From contig CM035356.1 in assembly GCA_020137815.1 (NCBI GenBank), positions 2,064,406-2,128,405 of the forward strand: a stretch of DNA of 64,000 nt. Reading direction: 5' to 3'. This document shows positions 13,501 to 25,200 of this stretch, in pieces (the stretch's first letter is position 1; each line of letters begins with the position of its first letter). Below the pieces are notes generated by a model. The model saw nothing but the letters and a program-made list of their open reading frames with translations, did no database searches and was not told the origin of the DNA. The translations under genes were made by a program, and so were the position numbers. Origin of the DNA: Hormiphora californensis (lineage: Eukaryota > Ctenophora > Tentaculata > Cydippida > Pleurobrachiidae).

Positions 13501-13796
13501 TACCTGATTAAATTGAGTTGTAAATTTATAAATGTTTGGTACAAGTTTTAGTTTCTCAGCTTCCTTTTTCTCCCAGCCTCGAGACCACAGCTCCCCCGTA
13601 CAGATACATTTAAAACGGTCCACATCACATAACGTTATCTGACGCTGTATAAAAGGGCAAAGTGGTGTGACTTTTGCAAATCGTTATCAGCAGGTTAAAA
13701 TGATGAAATATAACTCACCGCAAGAACATCTGGCTCAAGTTTAAAAAGGTCGAATAAGTTGGGATCGTACGCATAGACTGACTTGACGTGAACGTT
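2933..13796 (-). CDS. RALGPS: RALGPS-type Ral guanine exchange factor (RasGEF + PH), first exon not found
   Basis: Predicted to load GTP onto Ral GTPases, with a C-terminal PH domain for membrane targeting. Fourteen exons join in frame: 13796-13719, 13644-13504, 13436-13347, 13256-13164, 13035-12918, 10930-10860, 10486-10438, 9793-9703, 5771-5665, 4381-4221, 4042-3963, 3733-3571, 3349-3190, 3030-2933 (500 codons with stop). The first eight encode the RasGEF domain (landmarks RQITLCDVDRFKC, FNQVSYWVAGEIL, PPAIPHLGVYLQQI, and KYDIQYINHIQ near its end). A Ser/Pro/basic linker follows, then the PH domain (YEGLLMKKT, RRWKTFYCLV, HSDIFTVADT, W in SWVTKLLEE). N-terminal RasGEF plus C-terminal PH is the RALGPS1/2 layout; human proteins are about 560 residues. 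The initiating exon should lie upstream of 13796. Introns hold several fold-back elements. Confidence 0.91.
4390..4757. repeat. Minisatellite, about 35-bp unit
   Basis: About ten tandem copies of a unit reading GAGAGATGGGGTTGGTTAGT followed by GTTGTACTTGAAG, in a RALGPS intron and starting beside the acceptor of the exon that begins at 4381. Confidence 0.9.
4990..5130. repeat. GA-rich imperfect microsatellite
   Basis: Interrupted GAGA tract in a RALGPS intron. Open frames on both strands are low-complexity artefacts. Confidence 0.85.
6169..7556. mobile_element. Composite fold-back element in a RALGPS intron
   Basis: The ends are inverted copies: GGTACCGTAATCTGGGGTAA on the left, and GGTACCGTAAGTTGGGGTAA when the right end is read in reverse. 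GGGGTAACTTTGG and its complement recur near 6190, 6575, 6595, 7283, 7315 and 7535. Inside is a second palindrome, 6780-7105, centred near 6945 on GGAGTTTTGAAAACTCC. No transposase frame is seen, so it is non-autonomous. Confidence 0.7.
8753..9556. mobile_element. MITE with about 195-bp inverted repeats and TTAA target duplication
   Basis: Left arm 8753 to about 8945 and right arm about 9365-9556 are near-perfect inverted copies beginning GGGTACACCTCGGCAAAATT. TTAA lies directly outside both ends (8749-8752 and 9557-9560). TTAA duplication with GGG/CCC ends fits the piggyBac superfamily. No coding frame for a transposase. It lies in a RALGPS intron. Confidence 0.8.
11586..12508. mobile_element. 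Mariner-like non-autonomous element
   Basis: Inverted ends of about 28 bp start TTAGGTTGTCCCAGAAAGAA and are flanked by TA on both sides (11584-11585, 12509-12510), as in Tc1/mariner. The 923-bp body has a 109-codon minus-strand frame (12001-11672) in which I see no D,D motif, so a decayed or internally deleted copy is likely. It lies in a RALGPS intron. Confidence 0.72.
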
Positions 13797-14711
13797 CTGA
13801 AGACGATAAATATACAAATTAAAACTAATCGTTATCAAGCATATATTGGTGAACTATCAAATCTTGGTGAGAACAAACCTCAGTCCTTTTCCGTTTATCA
13901 CAACGCCGATTATAATCCAATTCTTGCATTACGTTACCATCTCTGTTCAAAACAATACATCCGTCAGTCATCTATGATCTTCAGGGTGGTTTCGATTTAA
14001 TAATAGATTCCATGGGAGCATGTTTTGGTGGGACTATGGCCTAAAATTTTTAGGCAAAAAAGTTCGGGTACTCTGCCTAAATTGGAACTCTTGGGTGCCC
14101 TTATACCGACACCATATTTAAGTTTGCGGTAAGGTATCTGAACTAAAAATACAGTACGGTTGGTCTCTCATCAGTTAGCAGCTAAGCGGAGAAGCAAAGC
14201 GTTTGACTCGAGCGAAGCGTTTTGACTTTTGAAAACTTTTAAACGGCCGTGTTTTTTATTTTATTTAACTTGACCAGGCCACGCGCGCACAATCTATATT
14301 TATTGCGCGCTATTTATTTGCGCGTTCCAAAAGTGACGTCATTGGATTCTTACGTTTTTCGACCGAAAGGACCTTTTCTAGTTGATTTTAAGAAACGCAG
14401 ATAAACAAATTCATGTAGTCTGAGATTTTTAGATGCAATGAAAATCAGTGGCATACATTAAGAAACATAAAAATCGTAAAAATTTTGTTTAATGGGCTCA
14501 AATGTGCACGCGTGGTCATATATGGTCACGTGTGTGATTTGACACCCAAGTAAACGCAATACTAAAGCCAGATAATCTCATAATTAAAGAGGATGCGAGA
14601 GTGCGTTCCACATAAACTAAACCAACGTGGAGAACAGCCTTAAAACAATTCAGAGGGAATTATGAGTTCAATATTATTTTTATAGCCCGACTGTAATTTT
14701 GTAACAACAAG

Positions 14712-14746
<35 letters not shown>

Positions 14747-16216
14747 TCTCTCTCACTCTCTCTTTCACTTTTTCCATAATACACAATTCAACAAAATGAG
14801 TCTCAAACACACATCATTATATTTTTAAACATATTATATGCCTATATTGCAATATTTTGTCCCCTTTTTGCAACTAATTTCCACTGATAGTTAGGAACAC
14901 TATTGGTGCGCGGTCGTGCCCACGGAAGGAGTGCTTGGATCATCTTGAAACCGGTTTTAAGTTAACTAATGCATATCCAAAAGTGTCTGTAGCTATTTGG
15001 GTGATGTTCTGACAATCCAATCACGAGTTATGACGAAAAAACAGTCAAAAAAGACGTTTTAAAGTGCCAAAAGGGAGGATCTGAACACAGCCCTTATATG
15101 AAGGGTTGGGGCTATGAAACTTCTTGAGTGGACAGAGAATCGTCCAAATTTGCAGTGCCAACTTTGGAATAGTTTCTATCTTTTGTAGTTATCTAATTAG
15201 AGCCGTTCAAACATGTGAGACGATCTGCAAAACAGGGTGATTTGGTACTGTTTCCGCCCCATATTGCTTGCTCTCACCGCTTGTATGCTTTAATCTGCTC
15301 TCTAATTGGGTAAATCTCGTCAAGTGATCACTTCACAAGCAAAAATACCTAGTATTAGAGGCCCCTGCAGCATCGTCTCACATGTTTAAACGGCTCTAAT
15401 TAGATAACTACAAAAGATAGAAACTATTCCAAAGTTGGCACTGCAAATTTGAACGATTCTCTGTCCACTCAAGAAGTTTCATAGCCCCAACCCTTCATAT
15501 AAGGGCTGTGTTCAGATCCTCCTTTTTGTCACTTCAAAACGTCTTTTTTGACCGTTTTTTCGTCATAACTCGTGATTGGATTGTCAGAACATCACCCAAA
15601 TAGCTACAGACACTTTTGGATATGCATTAGTTAACTTAAAACCGGTTTCAAGATGATCCAAGCACTCCTTCCGTGGGCACGACCGCGCACCAATAGTGTT
15701 CCTAACTATGATATTATGATCTACCTATGTCACCATGGCAACACTTCATCTCAGCGATTTAACCCGTGAGTGATAACTTCAAAAATATATTCTTCACCGC
15801 CATCTCTCTCTCCTGATTGTTTTCATTATAATTAGTCACAAAATACATCCTCTCTCTTTCAGATCACAATAACCCATGTATCCTACAAGATATATATCTC
15901 ACTCGGAGGAGAGATCATCAAGCACTTTCCTAGTTTGTCAGATATACGGTCCCAGTTCTCTGTTGGTATGCTGTGTACTGAGACGGAATTCAAACGAGGT
16001 GACTGTGCTACCTAGTCGCTCTGCAAATTGACCTGAAATGAGGATTATTTATTGTTTATGCCTTTATTGAAGCAATAAACAGCCGAAATTTAGTTCAAAA
16101 GTTTCCCAAATCTACAGTTGTCCAAAATCCAAATCAGGGGCCAAAGCTAGCCCTTGCCTACTGACTCCACTATGTTGTGGCCACATACTAACCTACAATT
16201 TTCCAGTGGAAGGCGC
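13797..16216. other. Region between RALGPS known 5' exon and formin 3' end
   Basis: Expected to contain the missing first coding exon and promoter of RALGPS, but no convincing ATG exon was found. It holds a CT microsatellite (14713-14765) and the palindromic element 14890-15707. A short segment ending near 16020 after CTCATTTCAG has a plausible acceptor on the minus strand but no clear reading frame; a 5' UTR exon is possible. Confidence 0.4.
14890..15707. mobile_element. 818-bp palindromic MITE
   Basis: Arms of about 350 bp (14890-15240 and 15360-15707) are nearly perfect inverted copies starting GTTAGGAACACTATTGGTGC, separated by about 120 bp. TA flanks both ends (14888-14889 and 15708-15709). 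No coding capacity. Confidence 0.82.
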
Positions 16217-19200
16217 TCACAGGGCTTTCACTCTTTCCAGGGCTTCTGTAGCTCGCGAGGAGGGATTATTGCTGTTATTCCCTCTCGACCGTGTTCTGGT
16301 GTTCTGAAATAGGAAGAGTATAGTTAGCTGACAATAATATTAATTAATATTAATAGTTAGCTGAACAGCTAGGGATCGAGAGCTCGGAGGAGATTGGTGG
16401 GGTGTGATCACGAGAGGGGGAATGGATAAAAAACACTGTGCTAGATGGATGAACGGGGGATAAAATATCAACCCATATATGATCTCTGAAGATAATACAA
16501 ATTGCATTGAACCTACCCCTCCGGCGGGTGTGCTGGTGAGAATGTCGTTTAGGGAATCTCCATCATTCTTCTTGGGTGTTAGACCCGAACCCGTGTTGCT
16601 CCGTTTACCTTTCGCTCCATCTCCTGAAAACAGATAGAGTGATATTGGTAACATTTAAATTAGTAATAGTAAACACTGGTCTAATGTGTCGATGAAATTA
16701 TTCATCAAATTCAAAACACACACATGGGTAATCTACAGATAAAACCCCGGGGACACAGTAAATAATTCGTTGGGGACACAGTAAATAATTCGTTGGAAAA
16801 ACTTGATCATGATGATAAAAACAGCGTAATTAAGAGGGTTAATTAATTAGAATTTTGATGGTTAACACAGGCACCTCGCATTTCCTTCTGAGGCTTAGCA
16901 CCACGCCGCAGGTTTGGTGATGATTTCCCACCTATTTTGTAGTACGTAATAAAACAAAATGGGAAACAAACCATTATGGGGACCATTTAATGATTCCACC
17001 CTTAGAGTTAGAGAGATTATCACTTTCTTGGGGCCCTTTGTTATAAGAATAAGATCCCAGCTACCTTTGTAGTAAAATTGATAGAAAGAGGTCAAAGGTT
17101 CTTACGTGGTTGACGTTGTTTTGTCCGGACGGGTCGGTCTCTATACGCCTTTCCGGTCTTGAGACCAATCAAAATGTCATCCAAGACACCCTCTCCCTCG
17201 CCTTGGTCATCGAGAATCTTGCCGTACCCCTTACTCCTATAAGGGAAGAGATTCTTGGTTATAAGGGGAGCGAACCAACCATAAATCATACAATTGGAGG
17301 GTTGGAGGGGTAAGCGGATATATCGAGTCAGATTGAATAATATGCATCCGATTGTGTACGTACGTCTCCTTTTCTTTTTCTCTCTTCATCTTCTCCATTT
17401 CCTTCATCTCCTTCTGTTTCTCCTCCCTCTTCTTGGCATCTCTGATCTTAGCGTTCTCAGCACGAGCAGCCTGGGGGAGGGGGAGTTTAGGGGGGGGGGG
17501 TGAGAGAGGGGGTTGGGATTGGGCAAGTAAATATGGGGCTATCATTATGGATCAATACACTTTATCTGGAAACGTTGGGGAAACGTTTTCTTTTCAAGCT
17601 CCCTCGCACATAAGATTCCGCTGTGAAACCAACCTCAAAGTCATTGCAGAAGGTAATAATGTCACTGAAGAAATCCTCGATATTCGTCTTCTTGGGGTCC
17701 TCACCATAGTACGTGATCAGCTCAGTCACGTATTTGCCCATACTCTGGTAGGCTGTCTCCAGTTTATTGTACTGATCCTCAGCCACCTCCAAGAATGCAG
17801 ACATCCGTGTTCCAAACTGGTCATCCAAACTGTTGGGGAGGGAGAGATTTGAGTTGGTTTATCGAGAAACATTTTATGGACAGGGGAGGTGGGGGTAATG
17901 TTCCTACCGAAACTAAGAGGGTATACAGTGTATTAATACACAGCAGTATCTAGTTCGGAGAGGGGAGGGAAATACAGATCCAGTTGAGCTTACATACCTT
18001 TCTGGAGTTTTATGGAATTCAAGCTCCCTTTTCAGGTTCCCCAAACTCTTCTTCATTCCCCTCAGCTGCTTTGACAACTGGTCATCACATACTCTCCTCG
18101 CTTTGGAGACACTCTTCAAATCGTCCTAGGGTAGAGGATCGTAAAGCAAATTAAATCCACACACTAACTCTCGATCTCCGAAGGTTTTACTATCACTATG
18201 CCCTATGGTAACTATGGTAACTATTTACTATGGTAACTATGGTAACGTACCTTGAAGTTAACCCACTGTGGGTGTTTCGTTTCCAGAAGATCAGCTAAGA
18301 AGTGCAACATGTTCGTTCGGTTATCTTGAGTCTTCGTGTTTTGCAGCTATTGAGGAAGGGAAATTATTCATTAATTCTCTCTGTCAAAATTATAATTTAG
18401 ACAAGGAGAATGATAAAAGTATGGCGAATTGTAAAAAATGGTTGCTTGGAAACTGTTTGCTGTACCTTGGTGAGGAAGTTGAGTTTAAATCCGTACGTTG
18501 AAGCGTTCCTTGATCCAGAATTCATGTAATTACCAATCAATAGAATCAACTGAAAAACAAAGTAGGTGTCACTTGCTGCAGTTTTTTATCATCATAGATA
18601 TGGTGTTTTTTTTCCTTCTTTTGGGGGGGGGGAATACTATCCCCCCCAAAGAAGGGGATAGGGGGGCACTCCGGTAAACAATCTTTGATGCTGAGAGTTC
18701 TCTTTATCAAACCCCTCACCTCGAGTGTTTTGGCGAACTTTTCTGACTCCCTAACTTCCTCACATGCAGCCATGACGTTAGCGATATCAGGAGTTAGCTC
18801 CTTGAGCTCCTCCTCGAACTTCTTTCGGAATACCATGGCTTGTAACCGGGGCTCAACCCGTGGAATGTTACTCAACTGAAGAAGAAGTAATTATCAGCTC
18901 AATAATATATATCATTGATTAGCCAAACATGACCAACCATGTTCTATCATACCAATGGACAATGAATCATTCTACTAAACACGTCTAAGCAACTGTCAAC
19001 TAACCACAAATGCGAACTGTTCAGCAGGACAGAGATCGTCATATTCCCCCTTGAGCTGTCTAAGATTACCCATCTCCTCAGCCGAGGGCAGGTACCGCAA
19101 CATTGACTCTAGTACCGAGGGGCCTGAAAATAGAGAGTTGTTAACAGGAAATAGAGAGGTTAGGAGGAATACAAGGACATTGGGAGAAGAGGACCTTTTT

Positions 19201-22200
19201 TGGGTAAAAGTTCATGAATTTCATGAATTTCTGAACTATTAAACTTACTTAGTGAGCTCTCCGAATCGTCACACTTCAGGACAGATACTCTGATTTCTTC
19301 AAAGGTATAATTCTTCAGATTGGCGTTGAGTAGGATGCCCAGGTTTTGTGACATCTTAGGATCGATCACCTTCAACTCCTTCACCTTCTTCTTGGGTAGT
19401 GCGATGGCTGCTGCAGATTCTGAGAGGTATGTGGTGTTACAAATCATACCCCAAACAAAGTTACAAAAAAGGAAAGACTTTGAAATTACCTTTGACTTGT
19501 TTTTGTGCGAATTGGCTGTTAATCTGTTTGAACAAATCGGTGTTCTCCAACTCCACCTCCCTCGTTTTAGCCCAGAAAGTTTGTTTGTTAATGGACCTCA
19601 TGGGGATCTGGGACCAGTTCAATTTCTTAACCGTTACCTGGGATAAATATGGGGATTATACTTAGATCATTCTAAATAGAGGTATAACTCAGATAAATCG
19701 TGTGATTTTATTCCATATTATAAAGATTAAAAGACGCCTGTGTGTTGATGTAAATGTAGTGCTATCACGTATAGATTTTGAGGGAGAGAGATGGGACTCT
19801 AGAACTTAAGAAGATCTTTATAAATAGCGCTATTTATATTCACTATTATATATTTCTATTGTTCTCTCTATTTCTCTTTCCATCTCCTGTATTCCTCTCC
19901 AGGTCATGTGTCTCTCACTTTTCCGCTATGCGGGGGTACAAAAGCAAGTTTACACACAGTACAACTAGCTGTATCTTGAGATATATTAGCTCTTTTCCTT
20001 TGGATCGCTTTGCTTTGAGTATCTCCTTAAATCACCAAAATATCTGCACATTAATTATCTCAGTTCTGGTGGCCACGTTGATACGTCATGTTGAAAAACT
20101 GGCGATGCTACGGGATAGTCTTCCTCCTCATGATCCCCACTATACCCCTGGCCATCTACAAATACACACTGGTAGTGAACCTGTATGCTATTGCAGACAG
20201 TCAGGCGGTTCAGTTCCTTAACATCGCATATCTTATCATGACTATCAGGTATATGACGTCACTTTATAGGGAGTTTTTAGGGTTTAGGTTGTTCTTGAAA
20301 AAGTACCTAACTGTTGCCTTATTCGACCTTCTCTCTAGAACAAAATATCTCAACGTGTACGGGGGTTCCACAGTGGCCTTTTTCATGGGAGTAGGTGGTC
20401 ATTAAGGAAAATATTTTTTTGAACCTATCTGGTAGCTTTTTTGACGTAGAATCAAATGCACCCCTCACTCATGCCTTGATTTTTTGAGGAAAGTGGTGTT
20501 TTTCCAAAAAGAAGGGTAATTGAAAAATTTTCGAAAAAATTTTTATGAGCTTATCTGGTAGCTTTTTTGACGTAGAATCAAATGCACCCCTCACTCATGC
20601 CTTGATTTTTTGAGGAAAGTGGTGTTTTTTCAAAAAGAAGGGTAATTGAAAAATTTTCGAAAAATTTTTTATGAACTTATCTGGTAGCTTTTTTGACGTA
20701 GAATCAAATGCACCCCTCACTCATGCCTTGATTTTTTGAGGAAAGTGGTGTTTTTTCAGTTTTTAGTCTTTTTAGGCTTCTTGGACAACCATACTTAAAA
20801 TTTAGCTGGAGCAGGTGAAATGGGGATCCATAACAATTTAAATGTGGTTGATAGTAAGAAATCGAACAAATTTATATCTCATTCAAAATTTTTTTTTCAA
20901 ACTTCATCCAGGGCGTTTTTATGGTCAAAAAACGAAGAAAACTTGATTTTTCGACCATAATATACAAAAGTACGCACTTGAAACCTTTTTTATCTGAAAG
21001 GCCAGACAATTTCCTATCTTTTGGTCTATAGGACATCGATGAGGTTCGATGAGGAGGCTGGGGAGAAAGCGTTAAAGAAGGCGTGTTTGTTTACTTTAAA
21101 AAAACGATCTTTCAAAAGTTTGAGACCTAACTAAACACGTTTTCCGACCTTATTTTACACGTAGAATCGATTGCCGATAGAATTGGGACTCTAATATTGA
21201 AGGATAACGGTGAAAATCACATGTTGTTAGACCATGAATTTTGTTAAGCTTGGATTATCCGATGGGTAGACACTAGACATGTTCCTGCAAAAAGGAATTA
21301 TACATTTTAACGCCTTGTAATAGTCGACCCATTCTCGCTCCTCGGAGCCCTCTAATTCACCGGCAGGTGCAGGAGCCAATCAGCAGCAGTGAGGAGAACG
21401 AAGAAGATCAGTAGATGCCCACCATTTCATTATAATCTATTATTTGCTTTTTATCTCATCATCTTGACCACTTTTATGCAAAAAAGGACCACACAAAGAC
21501 GAAAAAACGTGTTTTCACCGTTATCCTTCAATATTAGAGTCCTAATTCTATCGGCAATCGATTCTACGTGTAAAATAAGGTCGGAAAACGTGTTTAGTTG
21601 GGTCTCAAACTTTTGAAAGATCGTTTTTTTAAAGTAAACAAACATGCCTTCTTTAACGCTTTCTCCCCAGCCTCCTCATCGAACCTCATCGATGTCCTAT
21701 AGACCAAAAGATAGGAAATTGTCTGGCCTTTCAGATAAAAAAGGTTTCAAGTGCGTACTATTGTATATTATGGTCTAAAAATCAAGTTTTCTTCGTTTTT
21801 TGACCATAAAAACGCCCTGGATGAAGTTTGAAAAAAAAATTTTGAATGAGATATAAATTTGTTCGATTTCTTACTATCAACCACATTTAAATTGTTATGG
21901 ATCCCCATTTCACCTGCTCCAGCTAAATTTTAAGTATGGTTGTCCAAGAAGCCTAAAAAGACTAAAAACTGAAAAAACACCACTTTCCTCAAAAAATCAA
22001 GGCATGAGTGAGGGGTGCATTTGATTCTACGTCAAAAAAGCTACCAGATAAGTTCATAAAAAAATTTTCGAAAATTTTTCAATTACCCTTCTTTTTGAAA
22101 AAACACCACTTTCCTCAAAAAATCAAGGCATGAGTGAGGGGTGCATTTGATTCTACGTCAAAAAAGCTACCAGATAAGCTCATAAAAAATTTTTCGAAAA

Positions 22201-25200
22201 TTTTTCAATTACCCTTCTTTTTGGAAAAACACCACTTTCCTCAAAAAATCAAGGCATGAGTGAGGGGTGCATTTGATTCTACGTCAAAAAAGCTACCAGA
22301 TAGGTGCAAAAGAAAATTTTCGTCAAATTCTTAGTGACCACCAAAAGGCCACTGTGGGTTCTAGTCTCTAGAACCAACAGTTTCGATTTAAAGAGCTGTC
22401 CTTAGCTTTCTAGCCGGTAGCCTGACAATTCCCAGTTTCTAACTCCATCCTCTCAGTGGTATGCCGGCGTCCCTCTGCTACGAGAGAGCTATGGAGATAC
22501 GGCCCAGTTACCTTGTTCCCACAGTAGCCGGTATCCAGGTAAAAAGAGAGGGACATTCTGCTCGGGTGTAACTTGGAGAAATTCAAAATTCATATTTCAC
22601 CAGAGTTTTTTCAAAGTGGTTACCAAACCTCTCAATTTCTGTCTGGGTGTCTCTCTCCCCAACATCTCCCACTTTCTACCAGGGTCTATCAGCCCTGCTG
22701 TACGGTTTAATAATGTCCCGTGAGGGTGTATTTCATCCTACAACAAAACTCTTCCTGGGTATCATCACCGGTACACCCTGCTACATTATGTACTACTTTA
22801 CACGTGAGTAGTTACCATGGTTACCATGGTTACTGCAGTTTAGCTGTTACCATGGTTATTGGTTTAGCTGTTAGTTACCATTGTTACTTGTTTAGCTGTT
22901 AGTTACCATGGTTACTTTTTAGCTGTACCATGGTTACTGATTTAACTTTTGTTTAGCTTTCATGTGTGGGTTTGTAGCCTATTACCCCTGTCTCGAGGTA
23001 TAAGGGGAGGGATAGGTGGCAAATGCGTGGGTGGAGATTCTAACAATGTTTCCACAACCACTTCCCTCCCAGGTAACTACATAGATCGGCACCTCACGAT
23101 AGAGATATCACGTGTCCACAAGATAGAGCTGGGGACCCTCAACTCAGCCATGACTATGACCAGCTTTGTGTTGTTGGCCCTCTTTTCAATGCTGACTGGG
23201 AAACTTTTTGCGGCATTCTCCCTCCGAGATGCGACACTACTTGCAGGGGGAATCTGCGGGGCTACCTGCATCCTAACTGCAGTGTTATTAACTGTTGCTC
23301 TCCGGCCCTTCGCAGCCATACCAGAAAATAAGAAGCGGGGTGAGAGGAACACATTCGCACAGTTTGGTAACCAATGGCAACGCTTCAAATCAATCCCCAT
23401 CCTCAAGATAATAGTGGCTGTGGTAGTAGGACGGTGTGTGCTAAAGGGCAGTTATTACGATTACATCCTGTTAGAATGTGGACTAACACAGGAGCAACTC
23501 AGTTGGAATATTGCTGCGTTTTATGTCATGTTGGCTATCGGTTCAATCATCAACATACACAAGAAGAAGCTAGGTTTCACAGACCAGTATATCCCTATTT
23601 ATGCCCATTTCAAGGTCTGGCAATTAGCCAGCGCTGTGTATCTCTCTGTCGCCTACTACTTTGTGATATTCCTACCGTGGTACCAGGGTGGGGAACTATT
23701 GCCTACTGCTGCTACTGCACTAATGGAGACGCTCCCTAACTCTACTCAAAGTGAGATCATTCCAACAGAGATGGTGACGGAAGCAGCTGGATCAGGGGGT
23801 ATAGCCCTGTGGCTAATAATATTTATCTTCTCAACTCTCCTCCTCGCAGCATTTGCAGAGTTCGAGGTACTTGTTATGAACGAATTCTACCAGATAAACA
23901 TCCCTAAGGAGGATCGAGGTGCGATTGTGGGGGTGGACGAGGTTCTAACCCTGATCCTTCTCTCTGCTCAAAGTGGCCTGGGTCTGTTCCTGGAGGAACA
24001 ATGGCTGATGACGGAGATGTTCATTCTCCATCTGACTGTGGTGACGGCAGGTTTGGTACTGAGTGTGTGGTACTTGATTGTGGATGATAAGAGAGTGACG
24101 AGTAATAAACTCCACCGTGGAGAGGAATCCCCATTAATGACTATTGACTGAAGTAGTGTAGTGGTGAATATACCGGGCTAATTGTAATTATGATAGTCAC
24201 CGTAACAATTGATCATGATTTGCGTTCCGTGTTTAACTTGTTTTTAGACCGGATTCTGAACCATATTCCAAAGTGTGTATTTGTGTGTATTTGATTGAGA
24301 TTCTAAATTGTGGATTTGATAATTCCTATTTCTTACCGGTAACGTGTATGTTTTCTTCTTCGTAACACCCTCAGGAAGAGCGTTCCTGCCCGCAGCTGCA
24401 CCCGGGGCACGGGGAGGTCCAGGGGCGCCCGGTGCTCGTGGTGGACCTGGTGCTCGGGGTGCGCCTGGTGCTCTAGGTGCTCCTGGGGCGGGAGGGGCAC
24501 CAGGTGCAGGCGGGGCTCCTGGGGCTCGGGGTGCACCCGGCGCAGGGGGCGCTCGAGGGGCACCGGGTGCTGGTGGCGCTCGTGGGGCGCCAGGGGCTGG
24601 TGGTGCACCTGAAGGGATTGATTGTTAGGGAAGAGAAGGAAGACATGGTTCTATAATACCACGAAACATCACTATTAAATGCCCATTCTAAACCACCCAG
24701 TATTACGTGGTGCACCAGGAACTGGCGGGGCTGGTGGCGCTCCGGGAACACGGGGAGCAGGAGGAGCTGGAGGGGCACCGGGGACCGCTGAAATAAAACA
24801 AGTTCATCTTTAGTTTGTTGTCATGTTGGTTCCAGTCGAGTCGTCATTCGTCCAGTCAGTCAAACAGTCAGGTCAGCATTCAGCAAGTCGAGGATGGTCC
24901 AGGAGAGTCAAATTATGTGATGTTGTCAGGCTGACAAGTTAGTCCAGGGGGTCTAACAAGTAGAGACGAGGACCCAGCTAGTCGAGGGCGTCCAAGTTTC
25001 CCCCAACAACCCATGATCTCTCTTTTTTAGCACAAAAAGCAGTTGTCATTCCCTTGTCCACAGTCTAGTCACTAATAATTGTATCACATGACTAACTAAC
25101 AATATTACTCACGGGGTGCAGGTGGAGCTCGAGGGGCACCAGGAACGGGTGGGGCAGGGGGTGCACCGGGGACTGGGGCTCCTGATCGGGGTCCTGCCGC

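Noticed and set aside
20088-24151. Ferroportin (SLC40) as identity of the nested transporter
   Set aside because: The C-terminal EDRGAIVGV segment is compatible, but the N-terminal half and the order of landmarks fit SLC19 better.
24344-24628. Collagen-like Gly-Ala-Pro frame on the plus strand
   Set aside because: It is the antisense of the formin FH1 exon, which has proper splice sites and joins in frame.
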